Source of the DNA: Euwallacea fornicatus
Taxonomy: Eukaryota; Arthropoda; Insecta; Coleoptera; Curculionidae
Direction of reading: 5' to 3'
DNA length: 64,000 nucleotides
Assembly (NCBI RefSeq): GCF_040115645.1
Contig: NC_089551.1
Coordinates: 1,302,001 to 1,366,000 of the forward strand
Shown here: positions 23,901-37,200 of the stretch, piece by piece
Position numbering within the stretch: position 1 is the stretch's first letter
How the letters are laid out: each line of letters starts with the position of its first letter
Position numbers and translations under genes: made by a program
Notes under the pieces: model-generated
Told to the model about the DNA's origin: nothing
Databases searched by the model: none
What the model saw: the letters and a program-made list of their open reading frames with translations, nothing else

Positions 23901-26900
23901 TATCACCCCTGTCGATCCTGACGGTCTTAATGTCGGCTTTCGAGTCGACGGCGGGAGCTTTAATCACAATACATTTCGAATCTAGTGTTACCTGCAACAA
24001 AATTAAATAAAGTCCTTACAATTCAAGCGAAACAATAGTTCATTACTTCATCGGCTGGGATGAAACGGTAAGATCCGATGCGAAGAGTGCGGCACTTGAG
24101 GGAGATGGTGATGCAGTTTGCTGTATCTGGCGTCACTATCATCAAAGAAAGGACATAACGATCATAACGGAGTTATTGTTGCGATTAGCAAGAATACTTA
24201 CAGCGCCTAACGTGTTTCTTTATTTCAGTCAGAGACGGCTCTTTTGTAATGGGACTGATTGAAATTGAGGCACCCAATTTATTGAGTAATTGTTCGTTGA
24301 CCTAAAGGAAATGTTGCTTTACAGTACAAAAAGCCACTAATGTGTTAGGCAAGAAGTTTGTGATAGAGTGTCACGCACAGTAATTTATTAATAGCGCCAC
24401 TTGATGTACTTATTATCATCCGAACTTACCGTCTTTGGACTTTTCTTTTCGTCATCTTCCTCATCCGAACTGATAACAACCGCGGATTCTTCCACAAGCT
24501 TTGGTTTGGACACTCTTTTCTTGACTGCCGTTGTAGTGGGCCCCTTCTGCGGTGTTTTTTCCTGTTGATTATTTGCGCAAACAGACCTATTATTCAACAC
24601 TGGCCCTACGACCTCTTTTTTCGTCAAAACCGGACTATTCCCTCTCTTTGGGACCTCAGGTTTAACGGATGACTCAATAGACTTCACATTTTCTGGCAAT
24701 TTTCTCGAGCATCGAGTGCACTTATTAAAATCTTCCCCTGTATACCCACAAGCAGAACACACGGCTAACTTTCCAGGAATCAACTTGGGCAATTCCGGAG
24801 TTGAAGGTTTAGGTGGTTCTTGTATAGGTTGAGAATGCATAGCGAGTGGGTTAGAAGTAATTTGCGGCTGAGGTTGAGATGGTGGTTGTAATTCAGGCTC
24901 GGGCTGCCTTTCCTCCTCAGTTGTGCACTCCAAATCGGCCACATTTCCTACAGTTACGATGTAGTTGATTCCGTTTGAGTTGGCTTCGGTTACGTGGATA
25001 TTTGTCTCTGGAGTGAAAGGAACTTTAACTTGTCTGAGGATTTCTTGGATCGTGCAGGCCTCAGTAGGGAGGGTGAAGGTAATGAGGCGTTGTTCACCAC
25101 TCTCTAACAACACTAGCATTCGTATGGAGTCGCTGTATTCCTCTGCCACTGGGGTATTTTCTGTAACAGATAAACGTGTGATAAGAACTTTGCTTTTTTG
25201 GAAAAAGAACGAAGGAGTGCGTAAATCTCAGTTCAACCAAGATAGTATGCCAAGGTTTTTTCACCTAAATACTGCTCATAGTTGTTTTCAACATTATGGA
25301 CCCAAACTCGAAAATAATTCGAATGTTTCTAATTGAACTCACCTATAATTTGCTGAATTTGACTTGAAGGTACATACGATGGCAACGGACATTGCTGTTG
25401 CGGTCTACTGACAGTAGGAGATGTTATCAGATAATTCATTTGACTGGCGGGAGCTGCGACACCTCCATTCGGCGCAATATTGCTATTTTGCTGTATCTGA
25501 CGTTGATGATGAAGCTGTTGCTGTTGGAGTTGTTGCTGCTGCTGGACAAGCATTTCATGCTGAAAACCCAGGCAAACAAGTCATGTTTAATATCAACTTA
25601 TTCTTTTAAAATATCCAATATATAGCACTGTAATGAGATTTCAACTCACCTGATTAGGAAATCTTGGTGACTGGTGAACACCAAACCTTGGAGGTGAAGA
25701 ATTGCGAATAGCATTTCCGATATTCCCAGGCCCCATTCCTGTGTTAAAAGGCTTCTGCGGCCGCTGTTGACGGATATTGTTCATTCCTGGAGCCCTTACT
25801 CCTCCTGTATTATTTCTTGGCTTTATTGGAGCTCTGGGTTTTCTTTGAGATACTTGAGCGTCTATCTGAGACGACTGATTAAGAGGAGGTCTTGGAAGTT
25901 CTTGCTGAATTGCGGTTGCCTGATTTAATGAATGTTGTTGCTGCTGTTGCTCAAGTTGAGCCTGTTTAACAGTGTTGGTAACCATGATATTGCTGGGGAG
26001 TCTGTGGTAAAATCGGTAGTTAAAGGACTAATTAAAAACTAAAGTAAGAACTGACCTGGCTAGAATGGAGAGTTTATTGCTTTGTTGTCTTTGTTCAAGA
26101 AGTTTTTTGTAGTCAGTCATTTGCCCCGGTGAACTGTTCATTGTAGGGTCATGATCGTCTAATTCCTCCTGAAAAAATTCCATACTCTCTTTTGGGCATA
26201 AAGAAAATTAAAAGCAACAGTAAAGGCAGAAAAAGAGATTAAAGCAAAAATTGATGTCCACTTACAACACCTTTGTCTTTTGAAAAAACAGACCAAAAAA
26301 CGGAAAGCGGCTGCACTATTTGCTTGCCAATCACTACCACTTGTTCACTATTTAACTCTTGTTGCTATGAATTTTCACAAAAATTTAATCGTAGCTCAAG
26401 TGCAATGAAATTAAATATAAATTTATCATGAAAAAATCCAAACCAACCTCCTGTTTCAGTTGCTGAGGCATTCTTTGAGGCTGCTGAAAACTAGCCACGA
26501 ATTTCTGAGGTGTATTCATCACATGACCAATTGCCTGCTGCTGGGACTGCTGTTGAATCTGGTGCTGGCCTTGGGTCATTTGCGGTTTTTGTAACATAGG
26601 TCTATTAACAACTCCCTGTTGATTTTTTGGTTGCTGCGTTAGAGGAGGCGGTACGTTAGACCTCGGGGGAGCTATGGACTGTCGTGGTCTTTGAGGAGAT
26701 GCGGCAGTGCTTCGAAATCTCATTTGGAGTTGCTGAGGCATCATTGGTCTCATTGGCAATGATTGAGGAGCTCTCACTTGCTGGGGAGAGTTCTGACGCA
26801 GCAGCATTGGGCGAGGCGGTTGTTGATTTACCTGATTATTTTTAATTAGGAAACGTAAAACAATCGCGAATTACTACAAACAGCATCATATCCTATAATT

Positions 26901-28002
26901 AATTGGCAATATGATTCATATCCTCAGGTGTTAGTGTTATTCAACTTTCAGTTTTCTACACATGGATCTGCTTACAATTGACAAATATCAATTTCATTAG
27001 ATATAGTGCTCAAAGTTGCTATTTAGCAATTATAACTCAAAACACATGTAAAAAGAAAATTCTCGAGATGTGTGATTACACCATTTGAAAAAGTGGAATA
27101 TTCGTGAATTGTCAAACTTTCCAGTAGTTCATCACTCTATGATTTATCCTGACAAAAACTCAAATGCCAGACACCCAAAAATGCCCAACATGCCCTATGT
27201 GAATATTAAAATACACAACTTGACTTGAGAGTGAGGAAAAACTATGAAGGACAAAAATACCTATTTATGACCATGGAATGGCATACTCTCAGTTAAAATG
27301 ACAGTAATGCTGTCTTTAATTGATCTGTTATAATTAGAACCCTCTATTATGGTTCCCAATATGAAAACCACAACTAACCTGAACTTGAGTGGATCTAATA
27401 GGAGTCCTAACATGTGCTACCATTTGACGACCCCTACTTCCTTGGAAAACTGCTCTGCTTGCTCCTGCCTGATCGGGGCCTATTTGGTGATTCAATACTA
27501 CTTGTTGGGGCTGAGCAGCCTATAAAACAGAGACAACAATATTCGTAAAACTCATTTTGTAAAATACCAAAACAGAAGTGATAGAGATACACCAACCTGT
27601 TCAATTACAGCCTGTACATTTTCACCAACTTGTCCACTGTTTGTTTCCATAAAAAATATCTGCTGTGTGGACTGGTTCACATTAAGATTCTGTACTACAG
27701 CTCCAAATTGCTGGGGCTGTGCTGGAGAATAATTTCGGCCTTGATCAATTACAACTTGCTGGGAACCATCCAAGACCATCACCTGGTCAGTCGATAAGAC
27801 CAACTAAATTTCAAGATAGTTTATTCTTTGTGTAGGAATTGAGTTGAAAATGTTGAACCTGTTGGGACTGGAACTGGGATACATCTTCAGCTAGAATGTA
27901 CCTAACTTGTGGGCCCTCAGTCTCAGGACTGCCATTGAAAAATTGATGAGTTTGGTCGGCATTGCCTTCTCCTTGGCTCACCACTTCAAAGTACTGAGCC
28001 AT
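20973..28002 (-). CDS. velo: SENP6/7-type SUMO isopeptidase (veloren orthologue)
   Basis: C48 cysteine protease that trims poly-SUMO chains, mainly nuclear. Exons: 27859-28002, 27597-27803, 27379-27519, 26448-26831, 26266-26364, 26056-26168, 25650-26001, 25343-25559, 24430-25160, 24202-24301, 24047-24135, 23747-23991, 23537-23695, 22923-23159, 22437-22862, 22166-22409, 21943-22111 and 20973-21346, giving 1476 residues with matching phase throughout. The N-terminal third is Gln/Pro-rich. A CxxC-CxxC zinc-ribbon-like motif lies at 687-703, then a PH-like region. The split protease core has His1118 (ENAHWF), Asp1230 (LIFDSL) and Cys1283 (NNFTDCGLY), with a charged insert between His and Asp as in SENP6/7. 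The tail is acidic and Lys-rich. The exon 1 donor (GTTCAA) is weak, so that junction is the least certain. Confidence 0.92.
23221..23255 (-). CDS. Candidate alternative first exon of velo (short isoform)
   Basis: Inside velo intron 13 lies ATG encoding MTVVFDGKNGKE, with a good AAAATGA context and a donor GTAATA. It ends in phase 2, exactly what the next exon (23159, SFSEIKEIL) requires. Splicing would give a 494-residue protein made only of the protease core and tail. About 60 bases upstream is GCCGCCATTTTGA, a YY1/Pho-like promoter motif also seen at insect housekeeping promoters. No transcript evidence is available here. Confidence 0.45.
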
Positions 28003-29289
28003 ACTTCAGCAGAAGGGTGTCAAATGTAGCATACCTATACAGGAAAGAAGAAATTTTTGCTTGACTGTATGAAGGGCCTTTCCGCCTAAAAACCTGATAA
28101 AAATTCAACAAATAAATTGAACTCTTACCATGGACAAATAACACAAAACTCTATTTCAACTGAGACGAATATTAACTCAACATCTTCTACAGTTTCAATA
28201 GCACGACACGTAAAGAATTCATGCAAGGGAATGAAAAATGGCGTACTCGAGGCCGAGAACCAGCTTGCCAACCGACGAATATCCCGCAATTTTGCAAGCA
28301 AAATCTCACGTTTCCCACAATAATTCAATAAAATAATGTATCTTCAGCGAACAGGGAACATAAGATTTCCAAATTCACCGCTTTTCCACTACGAATTCAG
28401 CCTCTTTCCACGATATTTCGGCATAAAACTGAAACACGTTAAATGTCCAGCCACCGATTGATTAATCACGCGCAGTTGCCAACTCGTCAAAACGGTCAGG
28501 AAACGCCAAAGAGCAATTGGCGGGAAATATGAATTTCCAAGGCTGCCCAATCAAAATGGCCGCTGTTGCCCCACGTGTTCAGGGCGGTAACTGTGATTGG
28601 TTAGAGGTTGTTTATGCCGTTACCATAACGACCGGAATTGCGGAAATACGTTTGGTCGGCCAGTTTGAAAGTTCGCGCGCCGAATATGGAATTTTCGGGA
28701 TATTTATGGTATTTCTGAATGACATACTTTTAATTTATTCTCTAAATGAATCAGATGCATTGAGAAGGTCGTTTATTGGAAGTTTAAGGTCTGCCTATTG
28801 TTTTTTTGTTAATTGAAATTTTAGAGGAGAATTAACCTCAATTTTTTGGGGAAATATAACCTAGAAACAGGCAGACGAGTAGGAAAAAGTGCTGAAAGGT
28901 GGCAACTATGCCTGTTTATATTCTCTTCCAGTGGCGTAGGTTAAAGAATAATATTCCAAATACTCGCAATTTAGAGAGTTTTTTTGGAGGTAAAATGGAA
29001 GAATAAACTACTATTATCTAATATCAATGAAAAATGTATTTCGCTTTGTATTAAAAATATCTATTGTAAATTAAATAAAAATAAGCTTACAATAAGGGAT
29101 TTATGTTCAAAAATTCAAAAAGTGATTCCATTAAATTATGATTAATATTCTACATTACTTAGAGATAATACATAATATATTATAGCCGACATGTGCATTT
29201 TCTAACACATCTCATTTAACATATTTGCAAGATTAAAAACTATACAATATTGTTTATCACACATTCTATTTTCTCCATCAAAAAGATTT
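28003..29289. other. velo upstream region and CHMP1 3' flank
   Basis: CTTCCTGTATAG just upstream of the velo ATG (minus strand, about 28030) looks like the acceptor of a 5' UTR intron. Around 28540-28610 are AAAATGGCCGC, CACGTG and GATTGG (CCAAT box), which suits a housekeeping promoter for velo. A 99-codon plus-strand frame at 28517 is probably chance. Confidence 0.45.
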
Positions 29290-30156
29290 TTATTCAGCCT
29301 GCCTTAATTTGGCTAATCTTTGAGTAAGCTCATCCTGTTCTTGTGAAGCTTGTGACGTGGCGAGAGTACTACCTTGAGGTCCAACTGGGAGCTCCATATT
29401 CAACTCCAAGCTGAAACAATCCATTAGAATCCTAACACAACATTTAAGAAAGAATTTACCCAGCCTCATCTGCAACCTGCTGCATAAGAGAATCAACATC
29501 GTTCTGTGGAATTAATGTTGTGGTTGTTTGCGCCATGGTATTCTCCAAAACGTCGGTTTGTACACCCAAATCTTCAAATTGTTGCTCAAATTTGTCCATA
29601 ACAGTAGAGATTTTCTCCAAGTTCATGCTTCTCATGGCAGCATCCATTGCCTTAACCACACCCGCCATGGAATTTGTGACTTTTCTCGTAGTGACAGCGC
29701 TCTGCACTTTGCTGGAAACTGCATCTACTCGAGCTGACATTCTCAGATAATTTAAAGACTGGTTCTTTTGCCGGATGGCATTTTCAGCATGTATCCGAGC
29801 TACTTCCATGTTGCCCTTTTGTATTGCCTGTTTAGTTTTGGCTTTCTCTTGCTTTTCTTCTTTTGTACATCTCTTGGATTGTCGTTCTAAGTCCTTGGCA
29901 GCAAACTTGAGGTTAAATAAATGTTCTGGAGCATTGAGTTAAGGAAATACAACTGATTTAAGTAACATCATGTTCTAGTCATTTTAAAATCAGAGATTAA
30001 AATTAAAATAGAAATATTACTGTGTCAAAGTTATTTGGTAGTTTGACTGCAATGACTTACCCAAATAGGGCCACTCATCCGTTCTTTTTGAAGGGGTAGA
30101 AAAATGTCTGAAATAAATAAACTGAAAAGGATACTTTCCATAGCTGATTGAGACAT
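29290..30156 (-). CDS. Chmp1: CHMP1, ESCRT-III subunit
   Basis: Charged multivesicular body protein 1 (Did2/Vps46), which acts in ESCRT-III filament turnover on endosomes and at abscission by recruiting the ATPase VPS4. Exons: 30135-30156, 29460-29925 and 29410-29290, giving 202 residues (human about 196-199). It starts MSQSAMEKHLFNLKFAAK, a basic amphipathic N-terminus, then has long charged helices and ends with the MIT-interacting motif DELTQRLAKLRQAE. The 22 bp first exon was placed by frame: only its GTATCC donor gives the conserved MEKHLF. The stop codon TAA lies inside an AATAAA hexamer (29289-29294). It is divergent from the IWR1 gene. Confidence 0.95.
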
Positions 30157-30502
30157 TTCGTTGCCCATAGTTGAATCTGCTAGAGCCTCTGACAAACCTT
30201 AATTTGGATAAAAAAAACAATTAAGAAAATTGTTTATTATTTCTTGGTGACAGTGACGTATTTTTATAAAAATGACTCATTGCAGGGTTGCCAACTAAAT
30301 CGTTAGAAATAAAAATTGATTTTATTATTGGCATCCCTGGCTTTAAAACCCTCAGATTGGTCAAGCAACCTATGACATCACAAATACTTCCAATAAAAGC
30401 AAAACCAGATGATAACTGACAAAAAGTCAAATGACGTCATTGACGTCTTGCATAGTGCGCCATTTTATGTACATTTTCCCTCATTCCCGAGAAACGAGAA
30501 AC
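30157..30502. promoter_or_regulatory. Divergent CHMP1/IWR1 promoter with paired CRE sites
   Basis: 346 bp between the two start codons. A palindromic TGACGTCA (30432-30439) is followed one base later by TGACGTC (30441-30447), which are CRE/ATF-type sites, about 60 bp before the IWR1 ATG. No TATA box is obvious on either side. Confidence 0.6.
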
Positions 30503-31847
30503 ATGGCTGCTGTTGTTCGTATTAAAAGGCGTTTAGACGAAGATCCTTTAGAAACATTAGTATTAAATTGCAAAAGGCGGAAAACCACTGAAAACCAGAA
30601 TGAAGACTCAGAAAGTCTCTCCACTGTATTAAGACTTGCTGGGACATCACAGAAGGTAAGAATTATTTGTTTTTTCTTTTATCTTAAATTCATGTTGCTA
30701 AACAACTTGTGTTATTTCTTTACAGGAAGAACATATAGACGCAATTTTAAAGAAGCATCGTGCTGGGAACGCAGAAGAACTGAAAGATCAATACAAAAAA
30801 CATTCCATTAACCTCACAGATAAGTTGCGGGCAGAGGCAAAGGAATCATTGAAAAAGAACAGATACAAAGTAGTGAACTGCTTTAGAAAGTCGCTGCACA
30901 GTGATGAAGTGGAGCCCCAAGCTTCGACTTCTTCAGAAGTAACAGTTTTTGATCTGGAAAGCGATGAGAATAGTCCTCCAGAAGCCTCTAGTCATACTGA
31001 TCAGGAGGAAATGAAATATGTTTACGATTTTTATTATACGAGCTCAGATGATTTTGGAGAGGCTGATATAGAAGACTATGTTAGGTTAGTACCACATAAT
31101 TTTGATGTAATGAATCTGATGTATTATTAAGCTGTAGTATAATTTCACTGTTTCTATGTTTTTGTAATTGAAATCACCCTGGTAGACATAATATTATCAT
31201 AATATTAAAGCGTTTTGAGATTTCTCTTCTGATTTTTTTAATTAAGATAACAGTCTTTCCTGTATGCAAATATTGAGAATAATAGGTAAGTTTTCATGAA
31301 GCAAAAAGCCACATTTTATATTTTCTACTTGCAGCGTGTACCCTTTAAATGATCCCTTAGTTTTCGGCTCCGCCCGTGATAATGGCTTGAACGATCTTGA
31401 TTCTGAGGATGAGAGTGAGGATTCCAATGCAGAGGGTAACTGGAGGAACAGTTACCCTGACGAGGAGGATTTGGAGAGTGTCAATGAAGAGGATATGGTA
31501 AAAACCTTGTTTTATTATTAAATTTAATTTGTGCAGATTAGAAAGAATTATTCATATTACATAAGATATCTGTGAGATTTTGTAAGTAATTACCATAAAA
31601 TTAGATTGAAGCAGTAAAACGGTTGGACCTTGAAGAAGACCTGCTATCAAGTGATTTCGGAGAGGAAGATTTGGTTTACAGTACAGAAGAGGAGGATTTC
31701 CAAGAACTGAACTATGATCGAGAAGACGAGCTTCGCTACGGCAACTTATACGCTAAATTCAAAGCCAAAAACAAGGACGTCCAAACCAGTAATCTCTCAA
31801 ATAATTTTTACTACGGCGACATTGATGAAGACGAATTTTATTATTAA
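30503..31847 (+). CDS. Iwr1: IWR1/SLC7A6OS, RNA polymerase II nuclear import factor
   Basis: Yeast Iwr1 binds assembled RNA polymerase II in the cytoplasm and carries it into the nucleus. Exons: 30503-30655, 30726-31084, 31335-31497 and 31605-31847, giving 305 residues (human SLC7A6OS 309). The N-terminus VVRIKRRLDEDPLETLVL is the bipartite-like basic start typical of the family. The central YVYDFYY and the acidic EDSNAEGNWRNSYPDEED are the Iwr1 signature. The last exon is strongly acidic and ends DEDEFYY. A poly(A) signal AATAAA lies at 31877-31882. I chose the ATG at 30503 because it starts the conserved part; an upstream in-frame ATG at 30431 sits on the CRE sites. Confidence 0.93.
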
Positions 31848-34248
31848 AAATAAGTTTTCAGCTATGATAAGATCAAAATAAATTAGGTTTTTTATTAGCA
31901 AGTTAGATTGCAGTCTTTTCTTAAAGAAATACCCTATTACAAGCACGCAATCATCTCCCTGTTGCGACCCTATCGGACTAGTACGATCTAGGGTTCATGC
32001 CTCGTATTACATAGACGGTCAGATAACTGCCCTTATTTATTGTACACTTATGCAAATGAAACCTTATCTTGCAAAAAATGCACGAGAGCTCGCGAAAGAT
32101 ACACGTGTTTCGATATGAAATGCACTAAAAAGTGTCATGCGCCATTGTGTCAAGAAATGAATTGAATAGGACCCAGTGCGTAGTGAAAATACGAAACGAA
32201 TTTCTATGCAATTTCAACAGTGATTTTTTTAAAATAAAATGCGTCGACAGGGATCTTATTTTTGATAGATATGGAATGCATAAAATATCTGATGGTATCG
32301 AGCTCAAAGAGTACCCCTTCAAATGGAAAGCCCAACTATTTGTATTATTGCGAATCTGCACGAAATTCTAAATACTAATACTTCTAAATCCAATGATAAA
32401 TATTATTTTTTATCAAGAAGTATTTGCGCAGAAATGGGCTCCAAAAATCGTTCAATTTGTGGATTAATAATTTCAATAGTGCAAAATAAACAGTATCTCA
32501 AAACAACAAAAAGCGGTCTATATCAGATAAGGAAAATGTTTTGCTCCAATAGTTGATGGCTGTTCAACTCACTTGAAAAAAAAATTTCACTAAATACGAT
32601 CATAAAACAGGCATACTTATGCACCTGCAGAAAGTGATTTCACAGTTACTCTACCCAAAAACTCTTTTATCGATTTATTCCATATGTTAAATTTGGCTCA
32701 CATTTAAAAACCAAATCTCGTTTTTGCTAATTTTTTTCGATAATCTGCTTTATTTGGTGACCACATATGGTCAATTTTATTATCTATCTGTAACAATTAA
32801 TCGCAACCAATGGAATGGCCGCACAGCGGTTCGCTTGCATATTTTCATTTTGTAATCTTATTACTTGCTTCACATTTATTGCGCCCACTTGAGCGAATGT
32901 GTTAAAAATTCCAGGCATAAACTATTTCTCGCGGAAAATAAATCTTTTATTCAATTATGGTTGCCGGTGTTGGGTAATTTTAATGCATGTAAATACCTTA
33001 CTCCATTGTGTCAAGAAATATATGGCAAAAATGTGTTTATTTCCTAATTAGAGCGTTTTTTTTTCGCGAAACGACTGTTAATATTAAACTGCTGCTTCTT
33101 TTGATTCTCAAGATGTTTGTCCAGTTTTTGACCACCGGTTTTATCCGAACCGAGAAGCGAGTACAAGAGACATATTAATGGGACGTCACGCGGGACCGCT
33201 CCGCACAGGTGTGTTATTTATTTATTTCTCTACGTGTATATGCAGGTCTTTGCCTTGTGTATTAGTTTACAAGTGTATGCAAAACGAGGCGTGCATCATG
33301 AAAAATGCAAATGCCCGAGCAATTTGCCGGTTGCGTTTATTCGACCGGGGCCGGCAAAAAGAGCCCCAATCTGTTGAAATCAAGTTTTTTCACGCACACA
33401 CGTTGCTCTTATCTGGAAATAAATGGCCTGGATTAACGCCACTTTAAATCAGATTGGGGGGCGCGATTTATGGTTATTAAATAAAAATGCCTTGTGCTTA
33501 GAAATAAATAATTTATTGTCTCCAAGAACGGTAATCATGTCGATAGTAACCTAGAGGGGTCCGTTGGGGACATCACCTTCACAGCTATAGTAAGAATAGA
33601 TCTATTTTTACATCTATTGAGATATTATAGTCTATGAATGATAACCATAGAAAAGAAGCCTAACGAATGGTGAACCGTTTAAACAGATTCCAACATCACG
33701 ATAAATGTTTCGCCCTACTGAACGGGAAAAATGCTTTGGCATGTTATTATTATCATTTAACAAATAGCTAGATATACGAAATAAAAATTATAAAAATCTA
33801 ACGTTTATATACAAAACAAACCTTAAACGCTAATTTTCCGTCTTTACAGGCTAAGGGTATAACATACAGGTGATTATTCCATAACATTTAACAACAGGCT
33901 GTCTCTCCTCCATCTCTCCAGGGGTTTTGGAAGGAATTTGAAAAGGCAATAGGAATTCCTCAATCCTGTCAATAATGCTGCAACTAAAGAGTAATTCCTA
34001 AAGGCGCGGTAGTGAGGCAAATATCGTCTATTCGTCAATCACAAATACCTATATCGCTCCCTACGCGTCTCTCTATGGGCGCTTTACAGGCATCAAAGAA
34101 TCATATTTAGAATTTCGGGGAGGTTTGGAGAATCACAAGAGAACAAAAAACTCCTATTCATTTCTCGTACCTTGCTGTACTTAAAAAAGGCCTTCGCAGC
34201 CACTCACTTCGGGTCCCTTTTATTGATTCGTATACGAAACATCGACAA
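31848..34248. other. Intergenic, IWR1 to u-shaped, with u-shaped 3' UTR
   Basis: No gene recognised. Several A/T-rich plus-strand frames (32132-32556, 32865-33047, 33178-33447) lack domains. The right end is the 3' UTR of the u-shaped orthologue: AATAAA on the minus strand at 34219-34224 lies 25 bases after its stop. Confidence 0.45.
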
Positions 34249-37200
34249 TTATAACACGGAAGTCTCTGCTGTCCTGGCAGCGGTGTTGTTGTTGTTGTTG
34301 GCGGAGGAGATCTCCCCCGCATGACTCGAGCAGTAGAACTTCTTGTGGGCTATGAAAGAGGTAGGATAGTTGAAATAAATATCGCAGGATTTGCAATAGT
34401 GAGCCCCCGGCTTGGCGGCCTCCTGCAGTATTTCCTCGTCCGACTCCTTCTTGGCCAAGTCGGGTTCTTCCTTGATGGTTCCCTCGACTGAGGCGATGAT
34501 CACCTCGGGCTCCATTGCCTCTTTTTTAACTGCCATAAAAACGAATTTCAATAAAACATATATCGAAATGAAGGAAATTACTTACCAATTATCTCGTCTT
34601 CCTCGTCCATTTGGGAGATTTTCAAGCTACGCTCCTCGCCATTGGAAACTTCCTCCATTGAGACCTCGTGCACCAACTTTATGTGTCGCACCACGTTCGC
34701 TTTATAGGGTGAATTATAGGGGCATTGCGGGCATGAGTGGAGGTTTGTGGAAGACTCTGGAACGGCCTCCTCTGAGGGGAGACTCGGGGCTATCGCAACC
34801 TCCAGTCCGTTAGCGCCTACAGGGTCATCTTCCAAAATGTACGAAATGTATTTTTCTTCTTGCAAGTCCGGAGATCTCTTGTCAAAGTGCATCCGAATGT
34901 GCGTCTTCATTCCCCTGAGGGTGTTGCCTTTGTACTTGCAAATGGTGCACCGATAAGCCTTCACCCCAGTATGGGTCTCCATGTGTCGCTGGGCGGCACT
35001 GGCGGTGGCACTAATGACGTCGCAGCACGGGCACTTCCATCCTGCTACCGCCGTGTGGGAGACACACTGGTGGCCTGCTTCCAAGACAGCTCGGCATTTG
35101 GGGCAACGTTTCGGTTCGGCCTCATTGCGCTTTAGGCAATAGTACTGCTGGTGGGCATTGAGATTGTCCGGAGAAGTGAATTTGATGCCACAGGCCAGGC
35201 AAATCAGCTGCTGGTATTGGGCTGCAGGACTAGTGGTTCCTCCACTTCGAGGGCTCACGGGAGGGCTGCCGCTCGTCTTCGAGGCGTCGTCTTCAGTCGC
35301 CCTGGCGAAACAATAGTGTTTCTTATGGACCAAGTAGTTCTCGTGCTTGCAAAACACGATGTTGCACTCCTTGCACTTGGACACGCCCTGTTTCACTATC
35401 ACTTGGGGCAACACGGGGGGCAGAGGGGGCAAATCCGAAAGACGCATCTGCAATTTTCCAATGTGTTTTTGATTACTTTCAATTTCATGCGGGTCTACAG
35501 TTATACATTATTCAAAAACGAAAAATAAATATCGCACGCCAATGGTTTCCTTTTAAACGTTAAATATATGATCCACCTGAAGACGGGAACATCTTCAGAC
35601 TCGCTCTCTCTACGTGAAAATTGCATATTTTACGTCAGTGGTTTCTTTGCATTCCGATCGAAACCAGTGGCGGACTAAGGCAAAAACTCCAACGCACAAA
35701 GTTTCAACAGACAGAAAAAATGTTCATGCACGCCAATGATTTTCCATTAACAACTAAATATATGACCCACCTCAACACAAAATAATGTTCAGTCTCGCTC
35801 TCTCCACTTGAAAATTGCCTACTTTACGCCAATGGTTTCACTGAATTCCGATCGAAATCAGTGGCGGACTAAGGATTGGAGTGTTTTTACTACTTACCTC
35901 TGGAGGGAAGAGATTTGATATGCTGCCGGAACGAAGTAGAAGAGGATGCAACGCTGGTGGTAAGTCAAATTGAGGGGTTGAGGGCGTCAGTTCACCTGCA
36001 GGACTTGTTCGCGAATGTTTACCCTCCAGTCTGGGAGTTTTCGAAGATCTAGGGCTGTTGCTCCTAGAAACATCCTCAAGCCTTCGTTTCGGGCTAATGC
36101 TTGGAGCTGTAGAACTAGGGGAGCCATGAATGGAAGGCTCGCACTCCACCCTCTCCGGGGAAGGAGTGTCTCTTTTCACATTCTCCTTTTCTTGGTCCAA
36201 ATCAACTTTAGCCTCCCTTTTCAACTCCGGAGACTTGCGAATTGTGAGATCCAAAGGTGCGGAGGAGGTTTCCCTGTGGGGCTGACCTTCTTTGTTGCCT
36301 TTATTGGTGGCTTTTAGCACTTGCTCGCTTTGCACTGCAGCCAATGCACTGGTCATGGGTTGCAGCGTGCCGTTTGGTAAGAGAAAACAAGGGGTATCGG
36401 GACTAGGGGTTGATAACGGTGGTAACACACTGGCCGATCGGAATAACGAGTACGGTACTATTATGATGGGATTAGTGGGGAGAGCTAGGAAAGGCTGTTG
36501 CGCTGTAGGTGAGGGGGAGGTTCCCCCTTCCCCCACTGGACTCGTGGGAGACGAACCGGAGGTGCAACTGCTCGCAGGCGCTGATGGTTTCACAACATGT
36601 CTGAAAAGCAGGAAATTTGCACGAGTTCCGAGAAGTACACAGATTAAACTTACCGAGAGTTGCAATAATGCATCTTATGCGCTCTAAAAGTCTTCTGTGA
36701 GCTAAACCGAATGTCGCATTCTGCGCAGTAGCGGTCCTGGGCGTCTTGCGTCGCTCCTGGAACCTCGCCATTGGCTACAGGACCAGCGGCAGGTCCAGGA
36801 CTCACAGTGTGCATGCGCATGTGTCGATTTAGGCTCACTTTCTTGTCTGCGCTGTAGGAACAGTGCATGCAAGTGTACTGTTTGCCCACGCGCAGACCCT
36901 TATTCGTGGAATCGCCGCCGTCTGCGTCTGATTGGCTACCGCCTGCTGCGTCTGAGGTGCCGGCTGACGACTTTAAGTCATCTTCAGACGGTTTGTTTGG
37001 TCTAGTTTTGAAGAAAAATAGCATGATACTGTTTTTCTATAAACGCGATTTTTTTTTATCTAAATGATATAATGTTGCCGGACATTGTCTCACTGTGGGA
37101 AAATAGAAATCAGTGACGCACGCATAACTAAAGGAATGTCCCTGTCACAATCTATTGTTAATCAACCGATAGCGAAGTGATATCGTCGAATATTTGTGCT

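Noticed and set aside
28517..28816. 99-codon plus-strand frame upstream of velo
   Set aside because: Covers promoter-like motifs, has no domain and no conserved pattern.
30070..30117. Possible extra exon in CHMP1 intron 1 (acceptor CAG and donor GTAAGT around 47 bp)
   Set aside because: Including it breaks the frame into the conserved HLFNLKFAA; direct joining gives the exact family N-terminus.
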